From the IMG/VR virus record IMGVR_UViG_3300030101_002770, positions 1-20,582 of that record: a DNA stretch of 20,582 nucleotides; one strand, given 5' to 3'. This document shows, piece by piece, positions 7,027 through 11,376 of this stretch; the stretch's first letter is position 1; every line of letters starts with the position of its first letter. The notes under the pieces are model-generated. The model ran no database searches and was not told the origin of the DNA. It worked only from the letters and a program-made list of their open reading frames with translations. The DNA is from a virus. The translations under genes and the position numbers were made by a program.

Positions 7027-8037
7027 TTATACCTCCTTCGTGATTTTTAGTTGTTTCGCATATTCTTCAAGTGGCACACCTAATTTTTTAGCAATTGCGA
7101 CTTGAGACGGTGTGAGTCTCACGGTTTTGCGACCAGTATTTGTACTTCGCTTCGCACTAGCTACTGTTTGTACGGGTTTGGTCGAAACTTCCCCATTGTT
7201 GGATTCATTATTACCAAATTTGTGGGGAAATTCAAGTCTTATTCTTTTATCAATTTCTTGATAATACTCGTCAGACTGTGGATCAAAACCTTCTTGTTCT
7301 GTTAGAGTTTTATGTAAATCAAATGCTGTATAAGTCATAGCATTATCTTGACCAAACCAACTGTTTTTAGCTGCCCATGCTTCCGCTTTTGGATCTGGAG
7401 CTTGTTGTGGTTTAATTTTTTGATCTAATTTAAACTCTGGTTCAGGTTTCTTATTTTTTTTAAACTCTTCTTGAGCCACTTTAGTCTCTTCGAGTTTAGC
7501 TTTTTTATAACCCAATTCAGATATTGCAGTTAAAGCTTCTGCTTCAGCTTTTAAATCATTTGCTTCTCTAGCTGCAGCGAGTTTAGCTTGTGCTGCCTGA
7601 ATTCCTGATACAATGCTATCTTCTGTAGACTGCAGGTATCCGGGTTCAAGTTTAGAGATCTTTTCTTCTGCTGCTTCTTTTAATTTTATTTGCGCTTTTG
7701 CAAATGCAGCTGCTTCATCTTTTTGTCTCTCTGCTTCTCTCCATTTATGGGTTAGTTTAGCTATTCTTCTTTGTACAGATTCACTGTATTGTTCTAATTC
7801 ATTTTCTTTCTTATCTTCCTCTTTAGGCTCTTCTTTCTTTTCTAATTTAACTTCACGTTCATTTTCATAAGAAATATCTGTTCCATGATCTTTCTTTTTT
7901 TCATATGTACGTTTATCTTCAGCCTCAGTTTCTACTTCTGGTGTTTCAATTTGTTGTGAATTATTTTCTAATTCAACATCAACTGAAGGACCAGATGTAT
8001 CAATGTCAACTGTTTTGTTTTCTTCTACGTCAGGCAT
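7027..8037 (-). CDS. Capsid scaffolding protein
   Basis: A 336-residue, very acidic and Lys/Glu-rich protein. Residues 1-85 are acidic and disordered, about 85-210 form a long coiled coil (QRRIAKLTHKWREAERQKDEA..., IQAAQAKLAAAREANDLKAEAEA), and the C-terminal ~35 residues (TVRLTPSQVAIAKKLGVPLEEYAKQL) form a small basic helix-turn-helix. That layout is typical of P22- and T7-like scaffolds, whose basic C-terminal hairpin binds the coat protein inside the procapsid. It lies two genes upstream of the decoration and capsid genes and after GroES, consistent with assembly control. No protease domain is seen. Confidence 0.88.
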   Translation of the reverse strand: MPDVEENKTVDIDTSGPSVDVELENNSQQIETPEVETEAEDKRTYEKKKDHGTDISYENEREVKLEKKEEPKEEDKKENELEQYSESVQRRIAKLTHKWREAERQKDEAAAFAKAQIKLKEAAEEKISKLEPGYLQSTEDSIVSGIQAAQAKLAAAREANDLKAEAEALTAISELGYKKAKLEETKVAQEEFKKNKKPEPEFKLDQKIKPQQAPDPKAEAWAAKNSWFGQDNAMTYTAFDLHKTLTEQEGFDPQSDEYYQEIDKRIRLEFPHKFGNNESNNGEVSTKPVQTVASAKRSTNTGRKTVRLTPSQVAIAKKLGVPLEEYAKQLKITKEV

Positions 8038-8051
8038 AGTTTTCTCCTATG

Positions 8052-8522
8052 TTAATATTGATGAAGTATATCTTCGGGGTTTTCGATGGTTGCTAAAACT
8101 TCATCGTCATTTAGCAATCTTACTTCCCCACCATCTATCTGGATTCTTGATCCAGCGTATCTTGCAAAAATTATCCAATCACCTTTTTTACACCAAGGTC
8201 CCTCTGGAAATTTTTCTTTATCATAACAATTTGGACCCATAGCAAGAATTAAACCACAAGTAGAACCTACTTGTTGTCTCTCTAAAGTTTCTTGTCCAAG
8301 ATATAGTCCACCTTTTGTTTTTTCTGGCATTTTAAATGGAAGAACTAACATTCTCCATCCAGTTGGTGAAGGTAATTTATTTGATTCTTTTTTCTTTAAA
8401 CGTTCGTAACCATCAATTTCTTTTTGATTAGCCTCTGCATTTTGTTTTTCATATTTTTCTAATAATGCAGATTTAGTCTTTTGGTCCGAATTGGACAACG
8501 TTTTCTGATCTTTCAATGTCAT
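8052..8522 (-). CDS. GroES-like co-chaperonin (Cpn10 family)
   Basis: A 156-residue protein. Residues ~52-150 follow the Cpn10 pattern: TGWRMLVLPFKMPEKTKGG (first strands), a mobile-loop region about 66-84 (EKTKGGLYLGQETLERQQ), the GLILAMGPNCY strand, KKGDWIIFARYAG and a C-terminal EVRLLNDDEVLATIENP. It has a ~50-residue charged helical N-terminal extension absent from bacterial GroES. A phage-encoded co-chaperonin pairs with the host GroEL to fold capsid proteins, as T4 gp31 does. It is encoded just before the scaffold and capsid genes. Its strong AAAGGAG site and start lie inside the previous gene (50-nt overlap). Which coat protein it serves is inference. Confidence 0.88.
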   Translation of the reverse strand: MTLKDQKTLSNSDQKTKSALLEKYEKQNAEANQKEIDGYERLKKKESNKLPSPTGWRMLVLPFKMPEKTKGGLYLGQETLERQQVGSTCGLILAMGPNCYDKEKFPEGPWCKKGDWIIFARYAGSRIQIDGGEVRLLNDDEVLATIENPEDILHQY

Positions 8523-8718
8523 TTTTTTGCTCCTTTGGTTCTAGCAGGTTAGAGATTTCCTGTGATATTTTTAAATAGGCATGTGCCTGTCCCATCATAT
8601 ACTTGTATTTTTCCATATTGTCAATACCACCACCTATCATGGTATCTGCAATATCTTGATAAGACTCTTTTAAAAATTTTTGTATTCTATGTATTACTAT
8701 TGTTTCTTCAGGTAACAT
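8473..8718 (-). CDS. Small conserved phage protein, 81 aa
   Basis: Begins MLPEETIVIHRIQKFLKESYQDIADTMIGGGI. Residues 5-60 are nearly all helical (IHRIQKFLKESYQDIADTMI, NMEKYKYMMGQAHAYLKISQEISNLL) and the C-terminus is polar. I associate this pattern with a small protein common in marine phages, located next to GroES and scaffold genes, with no known function. It starts inside the 56-aa gene (11-nt overlap) and ends inside the GroES-like gene, so three genes are interlocked here. A head-assembly or packaging cofactor is possible but unsupported. Confidence 0.8.
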   Translation of the reverse strand: MLPEETIVIHRIQKFLKESYQDIADTMIGGGIDNMEKYKYMMGQAHAYLKISQEISNLLEPKEQKNDIERSENVVQFGPKD

Positions 8719-8878
8719 GTGGTTTTTTTCCTTTGTTTATTCCTTCTTTAATTATGTAGTCTCGAGTGCCATTCGCACCTATCTCTACTTCCTTTCTAAG
8801 ATTCTTAAAAAGAATTTTTTGTTTATTTTCTTTTTCTTTTTCTTTCGAAAAAGCTTCTAATTTTCTTGTATCCCGCAT
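8708..8878 (-). CDS. Small basic/charged protein, 56 aa
   Basis: A short open frame from ATG at 8878 (MRDTRKLEAFSKEKEKEN) to TGA at 8708. The N-terminal part is a Lys/Glu-rich helix (KEKEKENKQK). The C-terminal part VEIGANGTRDYIIKEGINKG (residues 31-50) is non-random and looks like the best conserved piece. It overlaps the 42-aa gene by 56 nt in another frame and the 81-aa gene by 11 nt. No clear ribosome site precedes the ATG, so it may depend on coupling. I regard it as real because the amino-acid pattern is much more protein-like than the other frames. Confidence 0.6.
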   Translation of the reverse strand: MRDTRKLEAFSKEKEKENKQKILFKNLRKEVEIGANGTRDYIIKEGINKGKKPHVT

Positions 8879-8951
8879 AACAAATATTATCTATTTTTAC
8901 ACTTAAAATGTCAAGACTAGCAAAAAATTTATAAACTAATTTATCTAACAT
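8823..8951 (-). CDS. MLDKL-type mini-protein, copy 2 (42 aa)
   Basis: Begins MLDKLVYKFFASLDILSVKI and ends in a basic run (FFERKRKRK). Its first 14 residues match the 52-aa protein at 9152-9310 (MLDKL.YKFF..LD), so the two are paralogues flanking the 71-aa gene. It starts right after the TAA of that gene (TAATAAATG). The short amphipathic N-terminal helix with aromatic residues followed by a basic tail could be membrane-binding, which is inference only. No homologue of known function comes to mind. Confidence 0.6.
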   Translation of the reverse strand: MLDKLVYKFFASLDILSVKIDNICYAGYKKIRSFFERKRKRK

Positions 8952-8954
8952 TTA

Positions 8955-9170
8955 TTATAATACCGATTTCTCTGGTTCAAACTCTTCTAATACGTCTATT
9001 TTTTCTTTAGCGTTAGCTATTTTTTCTATTTGTTTATTTATTTCTTCTATATGTTGTGGATGTTCACCTATACCTACTGAGTTATTTAAATAAATATTTG
9101 CAGTAGCATCTGCTTCTGCAATCTCAGCTTCGTATCTAGCTTTAAGTGCTTCTAGTATTGCTCTTCGCAT
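8955..9170 (-). CDS. Small conserved helical phage protein, 71 aa
   Basis: Begins MRRAILEALKARYEAEIAEADATANIYLNNSVGIGEHPQHIEEINKQ, with the first part written here across the conserved region. Residues 1-28 form one charged helix, residues 29-40 are the turn YLNNSVGIGEHP, and 42-65 form a second helix (EEINKQIEKIANAKEKIDVL), giving a helical hairpin or coiled-coil dimer. The NN.VGIGEHP turn is a pattern I associate with small proteins in marine phage genomes. It overlaps the stop of the preceding 52-aa gene by 19 nt. Function unknown. It is probably a virion-assembly accessory given its neighbours. Confidence 0.82.
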   Translation of the reverse strand: MRRAILEALKARYEAEIAEADATANIYLNNSVGIGEHPQHIEEINKQIEKIANAKEKIDVLEEFEPEKSVL

Positions 9171-9310
9171 TTCTTATACTCTCTTTTTTTATGTAATATA
9201 TTAACTCTTGAATGCCAACACCATTCGGTCATTTTTATAGCGCCTGTTTCAATAAATGCAATTGCATTATCTAAAAAACCAAAAAATTTGTACATTAATT
9301 TATCTAGCAT
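9152..9310 (-). CDS. MLDKL-type mini-protein, copy 1 (52 aa)
   Basis: ATG at 9310, TAG at 9152, overlapping the previous gene by 11 nt and the next by 19 nt. It begins MLDKLMYKFFGFLDNAIAFI, then has MTEWCWHSRVNILHKKREYKK. The N-terminus matches the 42-aa paralogue at 8823-8951 at protein level (MLDKL.YKFF..LD), with similar DNA at the start. Aromatic, amphipathic N-terminal half and basic C-terminal half. Function unknown. The duplication around the 71-aa gene suggests a local tandem event that later diverged. Confidence 0.65.
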   Translation of the reverse strand: MLDKLMYKFFGFLDNAIAFIETGAIKMTEWCWHSRVNILHKKREYKKCEEQY

Positions 9311-9572
9311 TTCTTATTGCTTCCTTTCCTTTTTTAAATATAGCAGCGACTTTATTTTTTTTCATAACTTTGGCACGCTGTTCTCCAACAGTTAATATTT
9401 GTATTTTTCTAGCAAAAGGTTTGCTGATACGTTTAACTTTTGCAACAGTTGCTCTTGCATCTGCAGGCGTAGCAAATTTTATACTAACTGTATCTTTTGG
9501 ATTTTCGTCAGTATAAAGTCTTCTACCAGAACCTTTAGGCTTTTTTCCTGTTCCCTTTTTTGGATCCGCCAT
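9300..9572 (-). CDS. Conserved basic phage protein, 90 aa
   Basis: Begins MADPKKGTGKKPKGSGRR and continues LYTDENPKDTVSIKFATPAD, then ARATVAKVKRISKPFARKIQ and a basic C-terminus (MKKNKVAAIFKKGKEAIRNAR). A strong AGGAG ribosome site (GAAAGGAGCTATAAATG) supports the start. The N-terminus is a disordered Lys/Gly-rich arm. The middle reads as an alpha/beta fold with strands DTVSIKFAT and RKIQILTVG. I associate this pattern with marine phage genomes, without a known function. The basic arm may bind nucleic acid. Its mid-cassette position, next to other Lys-rich proteins, fits this. Confidence 0.82.
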   Translation of the reverse strand: MADPKKGTGKKPKGSGRRLYTDENPKDTVSIKFATPADARATVAKVKRISKPFARKIQILTVGEQRAKVMKKNKVAAIFKKGKEAIRNAR

Positions 9573-9642
9573 TTATAGCTCCTTTCAACATCTTAGCTTG
9601 TTTAGTATGAGCTTTAACTGCTTTGCCCAATCCTTTAATAAT
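9535..9642 (-). CDS. Possible out-of-frame mini-ORF after the DUF6321-like gene
   Basis: Immediately after the early stop of the upstream gene, another frame stays open to TAA at 9535 and reads like protein: IIKGLGKAVKAHTKQAKML, then KGAINGGSKKGNRKKA. The phrase GLGKAVKAHTKQAK resembles small helical phage proteins of the KALKKASK.H..QAK kind. There is no ATG at its front. An ATT codon at 9642 forms the same 8-nt stop/start overlap seen in other gene pairs here, and a TTG lies at 9630 but with the AAAGGA directly against it. It may be a gene with an unusual start, a +1-shifted extension, or a remnant. Confidence 0.3.
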   Translation of the reverse strand: MIKGLGKAVKAHTKQAKMLKGAINGGSKKGNRKKA

Positions 9643-9838
9643 ATGATTTTCTACGTTTAGCAGCTTTTGATCCAGGCTTCACTTTTCCTGTCACGGCTGT
9701 TTTTAATTTAGAACCAGGGTTAAGTCTTCTATAAGCTTTAACTCCAGCCTCTGTCATTCCAGCACCTTTTTTAGTAGGTCTAAAATTTTTTTTATTTCTT
9801 GCAGGCATTGTGCCTTTTGAATACATCTCTCGTCTCAT
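9635..9838 (-). CDS. DUF6321-like basic protein, apparently C-terminally truncated
   Basis: A 67-residue protein whose stop/start junction with the upstream gene is TAATG. Residues 11-67 (MPARNKKNFRPTKKGAGMTE, then AGVKAYRRLNPGSKLKTAVT and GKVKPGSKAAKRRKSYY) follow the pattern GAGMT..GV.AYRR.NPGSKLKTAVTGKVKPGSKAAKRRKS of a phage family I know as DUF6321. Members usually continue with a C-A-R type extension that includes further basic segments. Here a TAA follows KSYY at once, so the C-terminal part is missing. An internal ATG at 9808 (MPARNKK) with AAAGG upstream is an alternative start. Nucleic-acid binding is suggested by the charge. Confidence 0.8.
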   Translation of the reverse strand: MRREMYSKGTMPARNKKNFRPTKKGAGMTEAGVKAYRRLNPGSKLKTAVTGKVKPGSKAAKRRKSYY

Positions 9839-10113
9839 TATGCTTTTTTCTTTTTCTTTGCAAATGTTGCAGCTCTACTAGGTGTAGGGCCTGTATTCGC
9901 TTTTGCTTGTTTTCTTCTTACGGCACCCGCACGTTGCCCTTTGGTCATCGCTCTTGCTTTTGCAATGGGCACGCATTTTGGATAATTTTTTCTTTTTTCT
10001 CCACCACTTCTTCCACACTTCGGGTATGAGCCATCCGATTTTTTGTTTGCAATATCGACCCAATTGTCCTTGACCCATTTTCTTAGACCCCCCTCTGAAT
10101 AGTAACTACGCAC
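9838..10113 (-). CDS. DUF5872-like basic protein, 91 aa
   Basis: The core SEGGLRKWVKDNWVDIANKK followed by a Cys-containing KCGRSGG and YPKCVPIAKARAMTKGQRAG, then a Lys/Arg-rich tail AVRRKQAKANTG and a poly-Lys end, matches the pattern GL..W....WVDI...YP.CGR...YPKC.P..KA..MT of DUF5872. That family occurs in phages and large viruses and has no firm function. The two Cys are conserved in the family I recall. I choose GTG at 10113 because it makes an 8-nt stop/start overlap (GTG CGT AG) with the preceding gene. A TTG at 10146 gives a longer 102-aa version but with no ribosome site. The downstream gene begins in its stop (TAATG). Confidence 0.8.
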   Translation of the reverse strand: MRSYYSEGGLRKWVKDNWVDIANKKSDGSYPKCGRSGGEKRKNYPKCVPIAKARAMTKGQRAGAVRRKQAKANTGPTPSRAATFAKKKKKA

Positions 10114-10258
10114 AACCCATTCTCTTACGTCTTGCAAGTCCACCAACTCTAAGTTCAGTTCTTATCATTCCACCACCCATAGCTTTTTTTCTATTTTTCT
10201 TTTTGCCACCTGGTGTTACTTTACCTGAACATACTGCTGAAGCATACATGTTAGGCAT
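10106..10258 (-). CDS. Basic mini-protein, 50 aa (downstream half of a split gene?)
   Basis: ATG at 10258, TAG at 10106. Begins MPNMYASAVCSGKVTPGGKK, then has a Lys/Arg/Gly tail (KNRKKAMGGG...). Its start overlaps the preceding 24-aa ORF by 8 nt (ATG CC TAA). The first residues, ...YPSAYA from the upstream ORF joined to NMYASAVCSGK from this one, make a continuous-looking sequence with the family pattern YPSAYAN.YA..VC.GK. So this piece may be the downstream half of one gene broken by a 1-nt change, or a naturally separate coupled gene. Confidence 0.6.
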   Translation of the reverse strand: MPNMYASAVCSGKVTPGGKKKNRKKAMGGGMIRTELRVGGLARRKRMGCA

Positions 10259-10325
10259 ACGCGGACGGGTAAACTTTAAATTTACGCTTCGCCGCGGCTT
10301 TTCCTCTAGGACATAGTTTTGCCAT
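10251..10325 (-). CDS. 24-aa peptide, upstream half of a CPRGKAAAKRKF-type gene
   Basis: ATG at 10325, TAA at 10251. The product begins MAKLCPRGKAAAKRKFKVYP and ends SAYA. This is the N-terminal pattern of a small phage protein family (CPRGKAAAKRKFKVYPSAYAN...), normally continued by about 20 to 50 residues. Here the stop interrupts it after YPSAYA. Removing a single base (TATGCC T AACATG) restores the reading frame into the following ORF. It starts in the stop of the previous gene (TAATG). The DNA here is noticeably more GC-rich than the flanks. Confidence 0.6.
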   Translation of the reverse strand: MAKLCPRGKAAAKRKFKVYPSAYA

Positions 10326-10495
10326 TATTTTTTTCCCTTCATTGCAACCATCATCATAGCTGGTTTTTTCTTAGTTTCTTTTTTATTTTTATTTTTTCCA
10401 GCCAAAAGTTTTTTTAGTTGTTCTATTTTTTTATTAGAACTACCACCACCAAAAAATTTTTTTCTAGTTTGTGAATTGTATCTTCTGTTGGACAT
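10325..10495 (-). CDS. Lys-rich mini-protein, 56 aa
   Basis: ATG at 10495, TAA at 10325, both within TAATG junctions with its neighbours. The product begins MSNRRYNSQTRKKFFGGGSS, then NKKIEQLKKLLAGKNKNKKE, and ends PAMMMVAMKGKK. It is extremely basic, has a short leucine-containing helix (IEQLKKLL) and a Gly/Ser turn. I do not recognise it. It is a plausible small DNA- or RNA-binding peptide by composition only. AT-rich coding (long A runs on the minus strand) contrasts with the GC-richer next ORF. Confidence 0.6.
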   Translation of the reverse strand: MSNRRYNSQTRKKFFGGGSSNKKIEQLKKLLAGKNKNKKETKKKPAMMMVAMKGKK

Positions 10496-10656
10496 TATTT
10501 TTTCTTCTTCTTCATTGGTTTTTTAATTACACCTCTTGCAATTAAAATATCTTTTTTAGTTACTTTACCATCACCTGACATATCAGGAAATGATTTTTTC
10601 TTTTTCATTTTTCCACCTTTTTTATACATAGGTCTTTTCATCATTGTTCCAGGCAT
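10495..10656 (-). CDS. Mini-protein with EF-hand-like loop, 53 aa
   Basis: ATG at 10656 (TAATG junction with the holin stop), TAA at 10495 (TAATG junction with the next gene). After a Lys/Met-rich start (MPGTMMKRPMYKKGGKM) comes FPDMSGDGKVTKKDILIARG (residues 23-42). Within it D25, S27, D29, G30, K31, V32 and D36 occupy the coordination positions of an EF-hand/dockerin-type calcium loop. The C-terminus is poly-Lys. This looks like a free-standing half EF-hand; a pair or dimer would be needed for a full one. The conserved pattern P(D).(S/N).DGKVT..D.L...GVI is one I associate with marine phage genomes. Function unknown. Confidence 0.7.
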   Translation of the reverse strand: MPGTMMKRPMYKKGGKMKKKKSFPDMSGDGKVTKKDILIARGVIKKPMKKKKK

Positions 10657-11042
10657 TATTTTTTTCCTCCGTTTTTAAATATTTGTGTTCCCTTTATACC
10701 ATATATTGACGCCACGACAAGGATCCAAAGATTTGTGAACCATGACGGGAGCTGCTGGAATTGTTCGAAGAACATTTTTATCTTTTCTGATGCACCCGGA
10801 TCGTCCGAGAAGACTCCCCAAGCGATCACCAAAATTGGCAGCGTGAGAATTACGAGTACCGCCTCGTCTTTCCAGTCTGATTGCCTTGCCTCTAAAAGTT
10901 TGCCACTGTATTCAAGTTCTCCTTTTGCCATTTTTTCTGCATGAGCTGCTTGAGCGTTAGCCATCATCATTTTAGTCTCTTGTTTTTTCTTATAGATGTG
11001 ACTACCAGCGTTTAGAGCTAGTTTAATTGCACTGAACCACAT
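10656..11042 (-). CDS. Putative holin-like membrane protein
   Basis: A 128-residue protein. Residues 1-20 form an amphipathic N-terminus, 20-60 are a charged helix (AEKMAKGELEYSGKLLEARQSDWKDE), then comes a hydrophobic segment 61-78 (AVLVILTLPILVIAWGVF), a charged loop, and a second hydrophobic segment 101-117 (WFTNLWILVVASIYGIK), ending in a Lys-rich tail. The layout recalls the three-TM holin family used for release of phage-like particles, but only two TM segments are clear. A holin would permeabilise the inner membrane for lysis. No endolysin is seen nearby, so the role is an inference. The codon GC content is higher than in neighbouring genes. Confidence 0.68.
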   Translation of the reverse strand: MWFSAIKLALNAGSHIYKKKQETKMMMANAQAAHAEKMAKGELEYSGKLLEARQSDWKDEAVLVILTLPILVIAWGVFSDDPGASEKIKMFFEQFQQLPSWFTNLWILVVASIYGIKGTQIFKNGGKK

Positions 11043-11045
11043 AAT

Positions 11046-11228
11046 TTAGTACGCTTTAGATCTTCTTTTCTTTTCTGGTAACACTGCGCCTTGACCTTGT
11101 ACTTCTTCTTCAGGTCCACCAGTGCCAATTAAGTTGTAAGCTTCGTTTCGAGTAGTTTTAGATCTAGAATCTACCTCAGTTTGTTGCTCACTAACTTTTA
11201 CATCAGTTATATTATCTAGTTTTTCCAT
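11046..11228 (-). CDS. Small protein, 60 aa (unknown)
   Basis: Begins MEKLDNITDVKVSEQQTEVD. The middle (SRSKTTRNEAYNLIGTGGPEEE) and C-terminus (VQGQGAVLPEKKRRSKAY) are polar; no hydrophobic core is obvious, so it is probably disordered alone. The C-terminal GQGAVLPEKKRRSKA motif looks conserved-like and is the best part to search with. The start overlaps the DUF6496-like gene by 17 nt and carries a good AAGGAG site (ATAAGGAGAAAAAATGG). It ends 3 nt before the holin-like gene. Function not recognised. Confidence 0.75.
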   Translation of the reverse strand: MEKLDNITDVKVSEQQTEVDSRSKTTRNEAYNLIGTGGPEEEVQGQGAVLPEKKRRSKAY

Positions 11229-11373
11229 TTTTTCTCCTTATTCCTGCTTCATTCAAAGCAATTGCTATCGCTTGTTTACGATTTTTTACTTTCTTATCAG
11301 ATTTTCCGATAGAAAGCTTCTTTTTTTTAAACTCTCGCATCACTTTTGCAACTTTTTTCTGTTTTTTATCCAT
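11212..11373 (-). CDS. DUF6496-like mini-protein, 53 aa
   Basis: ATG at 11373, TAA at 11212. The core reads KKVAKVMREFKKKKLSIGKS, then DKKVKNRKQAIAIALNEAGI. The pattern K(V)..VM.EFK..KL..G.....V..R.QAIAIAL.EA is that of DUF6496, a small family of unknown function common in bacteria and phages. The match is at normal length. It begins 3 nt after the portal stop, so it is co-transcribed with it, and overlaps the next gene by 17 nt. Very basic. A DNA-associated role is suggested by charge and by family context only. Confidence 0.78.
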   Translation of the reverse strand: MDKKQKKVAKVMREFKKKKLSIGKSDKKVKNRKQAIAIALNEAGIRRKNGKTR

Positions 11374-11376
11374 TTT

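Noticed and set aside
8799-8820. Inverted repeat ATTCTT/AAGAAT followed by a T run, like a plus-strand terminator
   Set aside because: The stem is only 6 bp of weak A/T-rich pairs, lies inside a coding frame, and there are no plus-strand genes to terminate.
9878-10078. A 66-codon minus-strand frame beginning MGQGQLGRYCKQK overlapping the DUF5872-like gene
   Set aside because: It is the shifted frame of the basic DUF5872-like gene; the latter has the family pattern and conserved Cys, this does not.
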